A stretch of DNA of 64,000 bases from DAOULY01 sp034414595 (GCA_034414595.1 DAOULY010000018.1:4640-68639); one strand, 5' to 3'; shown: positions 26,139 to 35,653, counted from the first letter of the stretch. Numbers and translations are program-made. The notes: generated by a model not told the origin, from the letters alone.

Positions 26139-27782
26139 CTACTCGAGGACATAGACCCTGAGCAGATTACCGTCCACTCTTATCCTATCCCCACTCTTAA
26201 CCTTGGCAGTTGCCTCCATGGTTCCAACCACAGCGGGGATTCCATACTCCCGAGCAACAATTGTAGTGTGGCACAGACCACCGCCGAAATCAGTTACCAC
26301 CGCTTTAGTTACGCCGAACGCAGGCGTCCAAGGGGCAGCAGTGAACGGCGTTATCAAGATCTCACCAGGCTGGAGCTGGTCTATATCGTTGAATGTCATT
26401 ATCACACGAGCGATGCCCTCGACCTCTCCGGGAGCGCCAGCGGCACCAACTAAGGTAGCGCCTACCTCCTCAGGTGTGGCAATTGGTACACCCATAGCAA
26501 TACTGATTGCAGGGCATGCCGCTATTTGCTCCGCAATTTTGGTCGGGTCACCGAGGATCGGCGGTAACTCCGTATTCAGATTCCTTTCCCACTCCTCCTT
26601 GCGCTTTTTGACGATGGGGCGCAGATCCAGTCCTTTTGCCAGCGGAAGCGCATATATGATTTCGTGGTGAAGGAGGAAAAACACATCTTCTGGGTCATCC
26701 ATAATCCTTGCTCTGACGAACCTCCTCCCCAATTCCACAACGGCCCGTCTTAGTAAGTAGAACGCATAGTGCTCAATCCACTCGATGTGATCTTCACTCC
26801 AATAGTGAGCAGCTTGAGCGCACCTCATCAATTTCTCAAACCAATCCCTTTGCTCTTCTGGGATCATGGCCAGGACTTCCTTCTCAGTTTTCTCCCTTTC
26901 CGCAACCAGCGACTCCCGCACCATGTCTGGAGCATGAACTCCACCGGCAGCCATCAACCGCCTGATGTCGGGTATAGCCAAGCTCGGCTTTTCAATCCAG
27001 GTGATAGTGAAATCTTGCACCCGCGGTGGCCTCATACCCCAGACTTTCAAATAGTCATGGAATTGAGTGAGCCATTGTCTTCCGGTCTTGCTTTCCTCCA
27101 GCTTGGCAAGCAGTTCCTCGGGCTCCAGAGTATCGAAAAGTCCTTTAAGTTCTAACTCCAGAGCACGGCTGGCAAGCTCGGCTAACGCTTTGTTTGACCG
27201 AAGTAGCGTGCTGTCAAAGCCAGACATCAGCTTGGCGAATTTAACATCAGATGGAGTGATACCAGTTAAATCCTTGCACAAAATTTGAAAGAGGGCCGCT
27301 CCTTGGTCGAGAACCCGCTCGCTAGTGTGGTGTATTTGGTGCACCCTTCTTTGCATGTCCCAGCAATCACAGAAGTGATCAGCAAGCTCGTAGTCGGTTG
27401 CCTTCTCAACATCGAACGAGAAGAGGGGATCATATATTTGCTTCAGCCGCGGTTTGAAGCTCTCATAGTACCCAAATGGGTCCTCTAAGACTGGGGCCAG
27501 CCTCTCCCTCCACAGCGGCTCCCGAGCTTTCCGCTCCTCCTCAGTTGTCGGAATTACTCTGACATAGAAATGACCATTAGCCAGTAAGAAGTCCCAGCCC
27601 CACTGCGTGGGGAACATTCCGATATCAGCCGAAGCTAGCACCCCAAAACGGGAGGCCATTCCAAGCCACAGCTCGGCATAGAGTGGTCGATATATAGGCG
27701 TGGCCCATTGTGCGCCAGAAAGATACGTATATTGTCCGTGCTTCTTTTCATCGTAGTCATAGATGTCCAGACCGTATGGCAT
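26139..27782 (-). CDS. PEP-utilising mobile-domain protein (PpsA-like), copy 1
   Basis: 547 residues. The C-terminal phosphohistidine swivel domain (about 430-547) contains GGGLCHTTIVAREYGIPAVVGT, whose His is the phospho-carrier. The N-terminal 400 residues are helical and lack the ATP-grasp domain of PEP synthase. The architecture matches the alpha subunit of phenylphosphate synthase and rifampin-phosphotransferase-like proteins. It is a paralogue of the gene at 38618-40267, but no PpsB-like ATP-grasp partner lies beside this copy, so it may share that partner. AGGAGGA precedes the start. Confidence 0.85.
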   Translation of the reverse strand: MPYGLDIYDYDEKKHGQYTYLSGAQWATPIYRPLYAELWLGMASRFGVLASADIGMFPTQWGWDFLLANGHFYVRVIPTTEEERKAREPLWRERLAPVLEDPFGYYESFKPRLKQIYDPLFSFDVEKATDYELADHFCDCWDMQRRVHQIHHTSERVLDQGAALFQILCKDLTGITPSDVKFAKLMSGFDSTLLRSNKALAELASRALELELKGLFDTLEPEELLAKLEESKTGRQWLTQFHDYLKVWGMRPPRVQDFTITWIEKPSLAIPDIRRLMAAGGVHAPDMVRESLVAEREKTEKEVLAMIPEEQRDWFEKLMRCAQAAHYWSEDHIEWIEHYAFYLLRRAVVELGRRFVRARIMDDPEDVFFLLHHEIIYALPLAKGLDLRPIVKKRKEEWERNLNTELPPILGDPTKIAEQIAACPAISIAMGVPIATPEEVGATLVGAAGAPGEVEGIARVIMTFNDIDQLQPGEILITPFTAAPWTPAFGVTKAVVTDFGGGLCHTTIVAREYGIPAVVGTMEATAKVKSGDRIRVDGNLLRVYVLE

Positions 27783-28000
27783 TTCCTCCTCCTTTTTTAA
27801 TTTTCTATCCTGCTGCTTCTGCCGTTACCCCACTCGATTCTCACCTCCCTATGATCCGGACTTAGGCTTGGTTAACGCTGATTATACATATTCGAGTAAT
27901 GTTGTCAATAGCTCCGGGTTCTTCCCTCAGCAGGTGGAACGGGAGCATAAAAGCCCGTTTGATGAGGGGAAGATGGGAACATCATAGGGTGGAGGCACGG

Positions 28001-28483
28001 CTAAACTAGATGGGTTATGATTGAAGGAGGTTTCTTGCGCAACACAAACTCTACTCCGGCTTCCTTAAATAGCTCTCTGAAGGTGTCATCAGCATACTTA
28101 CCAAATGTTACAAATCGCTTTATCTTAGCATTGACCAGCATCTTCGCACAGAGTATGCATGGCGTATGGGTGACATAAATTGTTGCGCCCTCCAAGCTGA
28201 CCCCATGTAGGGTCGCTTGTACGATTACATTTTGTTCTGCATGAATGGCACGGCATATCTCATGCCTTGTCCCAGATGGCACAGCCATCTCATCTCTTAG
28301 ACAGCCGAGCTCAAGGCAGTCTTTAAGTCCGGAGGCAGCACCGTTGTAGCCGGTAGCCAAGATGTGTTTGCCCCGCACTGCCACAGCTCCCACATGGTGT
28401 CGGCGACACGTTGAGCGTTCTGCCACCACAGAGGCTATCTTCAAAAAATATTCATCAATATCTGGCCTAGCTATTTTCTTCAT
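28001..28483 (-). CDS. dCMP deaminase / ComEB-like cytidine deaminase
   Basis: 160 residues. The zinc and catalytic motifs HAEQN (His-Ala-Glu) and PCILCAK (PCxxC) are complete, and the N-terminal VAERSTCRRHHVGAV is typical of deoxycytidylate deaminases, which make dUMP for thymidylate synthesis. Its start overlaps the stop of the upstream kinase-like gene by 4 bases, indicating a two-gene operon for nucleotide metabolism. Confidence 0.92.
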   Translation of the reverse strand: MKKIARPDIDEYFLKIASVVAERSTCRRHHVGAVAVRGKHILATGYNGAASGLKDCLELGCLRDEMAVPSGTRHEICRAIHAEQNVIVQATLHGVSLEGATIYVTHTPCILCAKMLVNAKIKRFVTFGKYADDTFRELFKEAGVEFVLRKKPPSIITHLV

Positions 28484-29022
28484 TTCAAGCCAGCAATAAT
28501 TCTTCCTGTTTCCCTTTCCAAGTCTTCTAAGGAGGACTCGTTCGTGATGGTAAAATCTGCCATTGCAATTGGCCCACCCTTGTTGGTGTCTTCTATCTCC
28601 GCAATATCTCGGCTGACTGCCTCGTCCGCTGTCAGGGGACGGATTGGTCTTTTTGCCAACCTCTCATATCTTGTCTTAGGGGATGCCCAAACTGCAACTA
28701 CAACGAAGCGGTCGCCGTAGTTGCCCTTCAACAGAGTGTATTCTTCCCAGGAATAGAGACCATCCACTACGACATCAATCGATTTCAGCAGGTGGTCAAT
28801 CCCAGACAGGCTTAGCTTCGCATACGCTGACATCCCATGCGCCTTTCTCAATTGTTGCCTGACGTACCGTTCGTTCTCCTCGTTTAGTTGCAGACCTCTT
28901 TCCTTAATTTCTCTGTCTGTAATATCCCCGAACCTTACTTTCGCAAAACCATTATTCTCGAATATCTTAGCTACCTCTGATTTGCCTGAACCCGCCATGC
29001 CAACAATTGACACTACTTTCAT
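28480..29022 (-). CDS. P-loop nucleotide kinase-like protein (UPF0200/dephospho-CoA kinase-like)
   Basis: 180 residues from ATG 29022. MKVVSIVGMAGSGKSEVAKIF holds the Walker A GMAGSGKS. FGDITDREIKERG and RLAKRPIRP resemble archaeal-type UPF0200 kinases, which are related to adenylate and dephospho-CoA kinases. An ATG 8 codons upstream (29046) is possible, but family members start at MKV. It is overlapped by the dCMP deaminase gene. The acceptor substrate is unknown; a (deoxy)nucleotide is suggested by the partner. Confidence 0.82.
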   Translation of the reverse strand: MKVVSIVGMAGSGKSEVAKIFENNGFAKVRFGDITDREIKERGLQLNEENERYVRQQLRKAHGMSAYAKLSLSGIDHLLKSIDVVVDGLYSWEEYTLLKGNYGDRFVVVAVWASPKTRYERLAKRPIRPLTADEAVSRDIAEIEDTNKGGPIAMADFTITNESSLEDLERETGRIIAGLK

Positions 29023-29046
29023 CACTAGTTCATCTCTAAAAGGCAT

Positions 29047-29486
29047 CCAACAATAGGCAAGGATCTCGGTGTAGTCTTCTCTTTTGTTTGAATTTTATCT
29101 TGGAAATGCGTAGTAAGCAAGACTGTGCATCGCCACAAATTCATTGTTTTTATGAATGTCAAGCTACAACCGTTATTCTATGAGATTCTAAGATTCTGCT
29201 CACGAACACCCGCATTATTATAATAAAATCCACGTACTGGTATTGCAACACTTCATTCATGCGTGATACTGTCACTCTATGTTATTATAATATCTGAGAG
29301 TTGGGTTGGTCAGCTAAGCTGAGCTTTATCTCGAAGGGCGGCGATAAGGAGTCGATCCGGCATAATCGAGGCAATGACATCATCACCAAGTACTTCTTCC
29401 CAGCGATCCAAGAGACCCCAGGTGCTGTCCAAACTTGGCAGATTCCCGTCTATTCAAACACAGTCCTGGCGAGGGAGGTGGCGGAA
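29047..29486. other. Divergent intergenic region
   Basis: About 440 bases, AT-rich in the first half. No intact gene is seen. An open frame from 29301 leads into the short remnant at 29487 but has no recognisable family similarity of its own. Confidence 0.3.
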
Positions 29487-29564
29487 ATGGCTAAGACCAT
29501 GGTCGTCGTCGGTACTTTGGATGCCAAATGGGAAGAGATCGGGAATATTAATGAGTTGACATAA
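29487..29564 (+). pseudogene. Remnant of a Tm-1-like ATP-binding (UPF0261) gene
   Basis: ATG 29487, preceded by GGGAGG, opens 25 codons beginning MAKTMVVVGTLDAKWEEIG and then a stop. Intact UPF0261/Tm-1-like proteins (about 400 residues) start with an almost identical strand-and-loop, consensus KTIxVVGTLDTKGEE. Only this N-terminal tip remains before the SDR gene 17 bases further on. It looks like a deletion relic; a translated leader peptide is the alternative. Confidence 0.6.
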
Positions 29565-29581
29565 AGAAAGGGGACAACGGC

Positions 29582-30373
29582 ATGACGGTATTCGATAGCT
29601 TTAGGCTGGATGGGCAGGTGGCCTTGGTCACCGGGGCCAGCACTGGTATGGGAGTAGCCATGGCTGAGGCAATGGCTGAGGCTGGTGCCGATGTTGCCTG
29701 CGTTGCGAGAAGGGAATCCCTGCTGGAACAGGTGGCAGGGAAGCTTCGCCAGCTGGGGCGTCGCGCCATAGCTGTTAAGGCCGATATCGCCAAGGAGGAC
29801 GAAGTAATAGCCATGGTACAGCGGACTGTGGCTGAGTTGGGCCGGCTCGACATCCTCATCGCAAATGCTGGGGGAACCCTCGAAGAGGGATCATTGACAG
29901 AATTGACCTTAGACCAGTGGCAATTCAATATCGATACTGACCTTACCGGCACCTTTTTCTGCGTCAGGGAGTCAGCTAAAGTTATGATCCCGCAGAAGCA
30001 TGGGAAGATCGTTCTTGTCTCCTCGATTCGGGGAATACGTGGAGATACACAAGGGAAGAAAATCGCCTATACCGCGGCCAAGGGTGGTGTGGTCAGCCTG
30101 ACCAGAGTGCTGGCCGTTCATCTGGCCCCTCATGGGATTCAAGTCAATAACATAGCCCCAGGGACCTTCCGAACGCCGATGGTGGCCAAAGGCGCCTTGA
30201 TGGTGGACTCCCCTTCCGAAGAAGTGATGGCGCCATATACCAAGGACTGCCCGATGCACCGGATCGCGGAACCAGAGGAAATCAAGGGGCTAACCCTCTT
30301 TTTAGCCTCATCTGCCTCGGACTTCGTTACGGGGCAGATTATCGCCATTGATGGCGGGCGGGCTGCTTGGTAG
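29582..30373 (+). CDS. Short-chain dehydrogenase/reductase
   Basis: 263-residue classical SDR. Cofactor motif TGASTGMGVA (GxxxGxG at about 18-25), ADI, NAGG, catalytic Ser in VSSIRG, and YTAAKGG (YxxxK). The C-terminal DFVTGQIIAIDGG is typical of FabG-like oxidoreductases. ARR after the second strand suggests NADP preference. The substrate is unknown. It follows the UPF0261 remnant and probably uses the promoter of that former gene. Confidence 0.9.
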   Translation: MTVFDSFRLDGQVALVTGASTGMGVAMAEAMAEAGADVACVARRESLLEQVAGKLRQLGRRAIAVKADIAKEDEVIAMVQRTVAELGRLDILIANAGGTLEEGSLTELTLDQWQFNIDTDLTGTFFCVRESAKVMIPQKHGKIVLVSSIRGIRGDTQGKKIAYTAAKGGVVSLTRVLAVHLAPHGIQVNNIAPGTFRTPMVAKGALMVDSPSEEVMAPYTKDCPMHRIAEPEEIKGLTLFLASSASDFVTGQIIAIDGGRAAW

Positions 30374-30721
30374 ACCCCGCTAAATCAGCTTTCTTCCCTG
30401 ATATTGGCTCCGACTTGCTAACCTTAAGTCATCGTACTTAGGCCTGGTCGTAGACCTACTCCGCCGGCTCGTCATTTTGGTGAGCCCTGTCTTCTCTGCA
30501 TCACCCAAAATAGCTATCCCAAGTTAGCTGTTTGCTGTCACTCTGAAATCATACTCCTGTGTGATGGTCAGTTCCAATTCAAGGTCGTATATTTGGAGAG
30601 TAGGGATTGACCGAAAGGACAAGATGAGAGTTCAAGTTGTTTCAGCTTTAGAGCGGGCCGATTCTGATGTACTTTGTGCTACAGATGGTGCTGAGTAGTT
30701 GAGCATGTGAGTGGATGAGAG
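30374..30721. other. Intergenic region upstream of the orphan TasA-like gene
   Basis: About 350 bases. It contains an imperfect inverted repeat ATTTTGGTGA ... TCACCCAAAAT near 30474-30515, which may be a terminator for the SDR gene. No coding frame is supported. Confidence 0.35.
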
Positions 30722-31264
30722 ATGAAGAGCAAGACACTGGCTATGGTTCTAGTTGCTGTGCTGTGCCTGGCTGTGCTGGGTGTGGGCTTCGCCAAATGTT
30801 CTGATGTAATGGCCAGCGCCGGTACAGTCAACACTTGCGAGTTTAGCCTTGAATTTACCGACTGTACTTGCACTGACCCACCGGGGACCGACGATCCAGG
30901 CTATACTGAAGATATAGGCTACTGTCAGTGTATGCCGGTCGATAGTGATAGTGATGGCGATGATGATATGGTGCAGATAAGGGTCACTAATGCTTACCCT
31001 CGCTACTGGTGCGATTTTGAAATCACGGTGCGCAATAACGGCACCATTCCGGCGAAGATAACTGAAGTCCTTGTTAATGAGCCAGACCCCGAAGCGATTG
31101 AACTCAATGGGGAGGGCTTCTGGAGCGGTCCTGGCTTGGTAGGGACCGTACTCGATCCCGGTGAAACCACACAAGCCAGCTTCTCGCTGCATATTTTGCA
31201 GCAGATTAGTCAGGGTAAAACTTATAACTTCTCCATACAAATAGAGGCAGTCCAGGATAATTGA
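30722..31264 (+). CDS. Orphan TasA/camelysin-like secreted protein, cysteine-rich
   Basis: 180 residues. The N-terminus KTLAMVLVAVLCLAVLGVGFAKCSDVMASAGTVNTC is a SipW-type signal region like those of the 58-61 kb cluster (ALGVGYALWSDTL..GTVNTG). The body shares the VTNAYP..C motif and the late QGKTYNFSIQIEAVQ strand. It differs by an insert with several cysteines (CTCTDPPG, YCQCMPVD) and an acidic DSDSDGDDD stretch that could bind calcium. No signal peptidase is adjacent, so the enzyme at 62-63 kb may serve it. It ends in a terminator-like hairpin. Confidence 0.75.
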   Translation: MKSKTLAMVLVAVLCLAVLGVGFAKCSDVMASAGTVNTCEFSLEFTDCTCTDPPGTDDPGYTEDIGYCQCMPVDSDSDGDDDMVQIRVTNAYPRYWCDFEITVRNNGTIPAKITEVLVNEPDPEAIELNGEGFWSGPGLVGTVLDPGETTQASFSLHILQQISQGKTYNFSIQIEAVQDN

Positions 31265-31269
31265 AAATG

Positions 31270-31290
31270 GGAGGCAATAAGCCTCCTGTG
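31270..31290 (+). terminator. Hairpin after the orphan TasA-like gene
   Basis: GGAGGC-AATAA-GCCTCC, followed by TGTGGTTAT, 6 bases after the stop codon. Confidence 0.5.
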
Positions 31291-31563
31291 GTTATCACCG
31301 ACCACGGACGGGTTCGACCCACTCAGTACTTAATCTTCCCAAAGATATCGTAGGTATTGCCTGATTTGCACACTTTGGACCCCTGATCTCCTCAAACCAC
31401 ATTGGCGATTTATTTCTGCTACGTGTGCCTTTGATCATTACTACCAGTCATCGGACCTCGGTCCAGAGTCTCGAGGGTCTCCAAGCTGGACGAAGCAAAG
31501 CACTAACACGATGCGTGCTCCTTAAATGCCCAAAGCAACGGCAGATATCACTCAAACATAGGC

Positions 31564-32067
31564 TTAGTCAACCTTCGAGAACTGGGCCTCAGGCGCTCCG
31601 CAGACAGGACACTTCTCCGGGGCTTCGCCTTCGGCCGTGAGTCCACATACCTGGCACACAAAGTATTCCTTTGCTGGTTGCTTACTGCCGCTCTCCAGGG
31701 CAGCGAGTGCCGCCTGATAGAGCTGCTCGTGAATTATCTCCACGCGGCGGGCCCAGTCGAAGGTCCGCACTGCCCTTGTTTGCTCCTCCTTCTTGGCCTG
31801 CTCGATGAATCCGGGGTACATTTGGACGTGCTCCATGTTCTCACCGGCTATGGCGGCCTTCAGATTGTCGGCGGTGGCCCTCACCCCTTCCATGGTCTCC
31901 AGGTGATTGCGCGCGTGGACGGTCTCCGCCATCGCTGCGGCGCGGAACAGCTTGGCGACCTGAGGATTCCCTTCTCGCTCCGCTTTACGCGCAAATGCCA
32001 AGTACGTTGTGCTTGCTTGGCTCTCGCCAGCGAATGCAGCCTTGAGATTGTCTGCTGTGTTTGCCAT
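31564..32067 (-). CDS. rbr: Rubrerythrin
   Basis: 167 residues. An N-terminal ferritin-like di-iron domain (ExxH-type ligands in AGESQASTTYLAFA, ETVHARNH, GENMEHVQMYP, EIIHEQLY) is followed by a C-terminal rubredoxin knuckle CQVCG..CPVCG. It reduces hydrogen peroxide in anaerobes. GGAGGTGAT stands before the start. A 9-bp inverted repeat (TGTGGCAAA / TTTGCCACA, 32103-32146) in the leader may be regulatory. It begins the oxidative-stress block. Confidence 0.95.
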   Translation of the reverse strand: MANTADNLKAAFAGESQASTTYLAFARKAEREGNPQVAKLFRAAAMAETVHARNHLETMEGVRATADNLKAAIAGENMEHVQMYPGFIEQAKKEEQTRAVRTFDWARRVEIIHEQLYQAALAALESGSKQPAKEYFVCQVCGLTAEGEAPEKCPVCGAPEAQFSKVD

Positions 32068-32249
32068 CTGATCACCTCCGTTAATTAGCTTCGCATTTTC
32101 GCTGTGGCAAATAGGGGGTCTCTGTTACCAGCACCTTTTTGCCACATATATCGCCTTGTCTCTGTCCATCCTGAGTAAAGCCATCTAAGGGTTCTTGTCC
32201 TGGTCCAGCCACAGGGGCGCTCTTTTTTCAGGCAACGTTCCATGTTGCG

Positions 32250-34298
32250 TCATATCTGATCAAGCAAAGTCTCCAGAGCATTGGGATCAGTAATCGGTGC
32301 CTGGCAGACATACCTTTCGCATACGTACACGGTGGGCTTATTCCCTATCATACCTCTGCTTCGAAGCAGAGGTATATCTATAGTTGTAGATTCATCAGGA
32401 TCGTGGCCTGCCAGAACCGTGTTAGGTAGATAGCGTCGGTTGATCACGTTCATTAGCGATTTCGTTGCCGGTTGTCCAAGTCGACCAACTACTGCTATTT
32501 CCTTTGGTTCGGATAGATAGAAATCCAGAGCGGAGAGCCAATAACCGAAACCGAGGGGATACCTGATCATCGGTTCTTGCACCGAGCGAATAGCAGCCGT
32601 CGCCGGTCTCTCATAATCGCTGTTGCCAGTCAATCTCGCCAGGCGTATAAGGACGAATGCTGCTGCTGACGACCCTGAAGGCAGAGCGTTGTCGTAAATG
32701 TTCCTGGGACGAACAACAAGTGTCTCCTGGCCGTGAGCGGTATCATAGAAGCATCCGTGGGGCTCATCCCAGAACTGCTCCAGCATGACATCTGCCAGGT
32801 CCATGGCGGCATGCAACCACCGTTCCTGAAAGGTGGCCTGGTTTAGCGAGAGCAGTCCCTCACAGAGGAGAGCGTAATCCTGGAGATAACCATCGATCTT
32901 GGCCTGCCCGTCCCTATAGGAGTGCTTCAATACTCTGCCATTGCGCAACGCTTGCGTAATGAAAGAGGCATTGGAGGTAGCTGCCTTCAGATAGTCCTCT
33001 CGGTCAAGCACTGATGCTGCCTCAGCAAGGCTGGCAAGCATCAAACCATTCCAGCCTGCCAGGATCTTCTCATCTCGGTGTGGCGGTATCCGGTGTGCTC
33101 GTCGTTCTTGCAAACGTGCCTTAGCTGTGGCGATCCTGCCCTCCAGCTCTTCAGGGGAGAGACTGAGCTCCGCTGCCAGTGCTTCAGTATCAATTGTCTG
33201 GCTTAGAACATTCCCTCCCTCGAAGTCACCATGCTCAGTGATGCCAAAATACCTGCCAACCAGCCTTCCCTCGTCCTCACCCATGACCTCCGCTACCTCG
33301 TCGGGGGTCCATATGTAGTATTTGCCCTCGACGCCTTCCGTATCTGCATCTTGGGTCGAATAAAAGCCGCCCTCTTTGTCACTCATCTCCCGCAGTATAT
33401 AGTCTAGTGTTTGCTCGACAATGCGGCGGTATAGTTGTTTCCCGGTTGCCTGGTATGCGTGAAGATAGAGGCGGCTGAGCAGCGCGTTATCGTAGAGCAT
33501 CTTCTCAAAGTGTGGAACTCGCCAGCGAGCGTCAACACTGTAGCGGTGAAAGCCCCCTCCTATTTGGTCATAGATGCCACCCCGTGCCATTCTCTCAAGG
33601 GTATGTTCTACTATGGGCAAGGCATTCTCATCCGCCGTCCGGTGGTGATACCGGAGCAGGAACTCGAGAACCATAGGTTGAGGGAATTTGGGGGCCGAGC
33701 CAAAACCACCGTTTTGGGGGTCGAACAAGGATTTGAGTGTGGTGTAAGCAGTGCCGAGCATACTGGTAGTAAGTGGTTCCACTCCACGCTGTGCCTTAAC
33801 TGTCCTTCTAAGGTGAGAGAGAATCTGCTCTGCGGTGGCTTCAATCTCACTCCCGCGGGTTCTGTAGGCCTGCGCTACTGTCTCCAGCACGCGTGGGAAA
33901 CCCGGCAGTCCCTGGCGGTCCTCTGGAGGGAAATAGGTTCCTCCGTAGAAAGGCTTGCCCTGAGGTGTCAGGAAAACAGTGAGGGGCCAGCCACCGCTGC
34001 CAGTCATCGCCTGGAGCGCATCCATATAAACAGCATCGAGGTCAGGACGCTCCTCACGATCGACTTTGATGCTGATGAAGTTCTCATTCATGAGGCGAGC
34101 GATCTCCTCGTTTTCAAAGCATTCTCGCTCCATCACATGGCACCAGTGGCAGGCAGAATACCCGATGCTGAGCAGAATGGGTTTATTCTCCTGAACAGCA
34201 CGACTTAGAGCTCCCTCACCCCAGGGGTACCAATCTACGGGGTTTTCGGCGTGCTGCAGTAGATATGGACTACTCTCTCCGCTCAGTCGGTTGGGCAT
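32250..34298 (-). CDS. DUF255 thioredoxin-domain protein (YyaL/SSP411 family)
   Basis: 682 residues. NRLSGESSPYLLQHAENPVDWYPWG and SIGYSACHWCHVMERECF are the unmistakable N-terminal signatures, with CHWC in the thioredoxin-fold position (about 49-52). An (alpha/alpha)6-barrel-like region related to glycosyl-epimerases follows. The physiological role is not established; a redox or sugar-linked function is proposed for the family. It lies between rubrerythrin and the ferritin-like gene on the same strand. Confidence 0.93.
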   Translation of the reverse strand: MPNRLSGESSPYLLQHAENPVDWYPWGEGALSRAVQENKPILLSIGYSACHWCHVMERECFENEEIARLMNENFISIKVDREERPDLDAVYMDALQAMTGSGGWPLTVFLTPQGKPFYGGTYFPPEDRQGLPGFPRVLETVAQAYRTRGSEIEATAEQILSHLRRTVKAQRGVEPLTTSMLGTAYTTLKSLFDPQNGGFGSAPKFPQPMVLEFLLRYHHRTADENALPIVEHTLERMARGGIYDQIGGGFHRYSVDARWRVPHFEKMLYDNALLSRLYLHAYQATGKQLYRRIVEQTLDYILREMSDKEGGFYSTQDADTEGVEGKYYIWTPDEVAEVMGEDEGRLVGRYFGITEHGDFEGGNVLSQTIDTEALAAELSLSPEELEGRIATAKARLQERRAHRIPPHRDEKILAGWNGLMLASLAEAASVLDREDYLKAATSNASFITQALRNGRVLKHSYRDGQAKIDGYLQDYALLCEGLLSLNQATFQERWLHAAMDLADVMLEQFWDEPHGCFYDTAHGQETLVVRPRNIYDNALPSGSSAAAFVLIRLARLTGNSDYERPATAAIRSVQEPMIRYPLGFGYWLSALDFYLSEPKEIAVVGRLGQPATKSLMNVINRRYLPNTVLAGHDPDESTTIDIPLLRSRGMIGNKPTVYVCERYVCQAPITDPNALETLLDQI

Positions 34299-34400
34299 AG
34301 CAAACCTGGCCTCGCTAACGAGACTTTACTTTGGCTTTTAACTTAGTCCGTTTCCTCGTTCCCTTCACTATAGGGCAGCCCCCGTGCTCACAGGGCCATT

Positions 34401-34440
34401 GGGGAGGCCCGACGCAAGTTCGGGCCTCCCCCTTTCCTGT
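34401..34440. terminator. Strong GC-rich terminator hairpin
   Basis: GGGGAGGCCCGA (34401-34412) and TCGGGCCTCCCC (34420-34431) form a perfect 12-bp stem with a 7-base loop. The T-rich side (CTTTCCTGTTTC) is on the plus strand, but both flanking genes are minus-strand. It most likely ends the ferritin transcript. Confidence 0.65.
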
Positions 34441-34447
34441 TTCTAAC

Positions 34448-34999
34448 CTATTTCAGGAACTTGGACACGAAGGGTGAAGTATCACCACGACGCAGGAAGT
34501 GGCCTGAGGGACCCTCGCCGAGGAATTCGGAGAACCATGATTCATGCTCTATTTCCTCATTGAGGATCGACAGGCACAAATCGTAGGTTCTGTGGTCCTT
34601 GCCCGCAGTCAGGTTACAGAGGTGGGTATAGCCCCGTACTGCGCATCTCTCCGCTTCCACTAGCACTGTCAACATGGCCTGGATGTCACTCGGGTCCGTT
34701 GGCAGCAAGGCGGCCCGACAGGCCGAGATGTCATGGAACTCCTTCATATCCTGTGGCAGCTTGCCACCGAGTTCATAGATGCGGGGGACCAGCGCCTCGA
34801 AGTGATTGCGGTCCTCGATGCGGGCTGTCTCCGCAATCTCCTTGATAGTCTCCCCTTCCAACCCAATCAGGTTCACCCGTAGGATTGTGTAGTAATAGTA
34901 GGTGGTGAGCTCAGCGGCCGCATTCGAGACCAGCAGCTCCAGCAGTTCATCAAGGTTGACCCCTGTCTGCTCCACCATCTCTCGTGCTACTTTAGCCAT
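34448..34999 (-). CDS. Dps-like ferritin (DPSL-type)
   Basis: 183 residues, a four-helix ferritin-like protein. Iron ligands are suggested by NAAAELTTYYYY, ARIEDRNHFEAL and the late EEIEHESWFSEFLG (ExxH). The AERCAVRGYTHLCN segment carries the cysteine pair that distinguishes Dps-like (DPSL) proteins from Dps proper. Such cages oxidise and store iron using hydrogen peroxide. AAAGGAGG precedes the start. It is probably controlled by the Fur/PerR gene next door. Confidence 0.85.
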   Translation of the reverse strand: MAKVAREMVEQTGVNLDELLELLVSNAAAELTTYYYYTILRVNLIGLEGETIKEIAETARIEDRNHFEALVPRIYELGGKLPQDMKEFHDISACRAALLPTDPSDIQAMLTVLVEAERCAVRGYTHLCNLTAGKDHRTYDLCLSILNEEIEHESWFSEFLGEGPSGHFLRRGDTSPFVSKFLK

Positions 35000-35198
35000 G
35001 ACCTTCCTCCTTTCCTAGGATGATTTGCTCTTCTTACAAGTTACTCTAGCTTCTGTTTTTTAATGTCAGATAATCATCACCTCCCCCAACGGACACCGAA
35101 GCATCCGACGTTTGTTTAACGTTCAAGGATATAGGGTATTTGCTGTAGTTAAGCGATAGCCCCAAGTGTAGAGCCTGCATTGCCCCGGTGGTCGTTAT

Positions 35199-35624
35199 TT
35201 AAGTGCTTTTGGACCGAGTAGGGGTGTCTTCAACAGATAGCCCCTCTCCGGACTGGCAATCCTTACACAGCCCGCGAAATTCCAGTAGATGATGGGAGAC
35301 CTTGAAGCCCGTTTTTTGGGCTACTCTCTCATTGCTCTCTTTGTCTACTGGCTCATCCAGGTCAAATATACGACCACATTGTTCACACCTGAAGTGATAG
35401 TGCTTTTCGGTATTTCCATTGAACCTGCCGAGAGTACCGGCAAATTCTATCTCCAAAATCTCTCCCTCCTGCTTCAGCAATTTGAGGTTGCGGTAAACCG
35501 TCCCCAAGCTGATATTCGGTATCTCTCTCCTCACCTGCTCATAGACCCAATCTGCGGTAGGATGGGAGTTCGTGTCCTTGAGAACCCTAACTATGGCCTC
35601 TTTCTGTTTCGATTTCCTTGCCAT
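35199..35624 (-). CDS. perR: Fur/PerR-family metal-dependent repressor
   Basis: 141 residues. A winged helix lies at about 5-80 (TADWVYEQVRREIPNISLGTVYRNLKLL). The dimerisation domain has HYHFRCEQCGRIFD and GLCKDC, giving the structural Cys4 zinc site. The start at 35624 (MARKSKQKEAIV) was chosen because a perfect promoter and a Fur-like box lie just upstream, within the longer frame from 35702. The oxidative-stress neighbours (rubrerythrin, Dps-like ferritin, catalase) favour PerR over iron-sensing Fur, but sequence alone does not decide. Confidence 0.88.
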   Translation of the reverse strand: MARKSKQKEAIVRVLKDTNSHPTADWVYEQVRREIPNISLGTVYRNLKLLKQEGEILEIEFAGTLGRFNGNTEKHYHFRCEQCGRIFDLDEPVDKESNERVAQKTGFKVSHHLLEFRGLCKDCQSGEGLSVEDTPTRSKST

Positions 35625-35653
35625 AACGCTCTGAGATAGAGAATTACTCAAAT

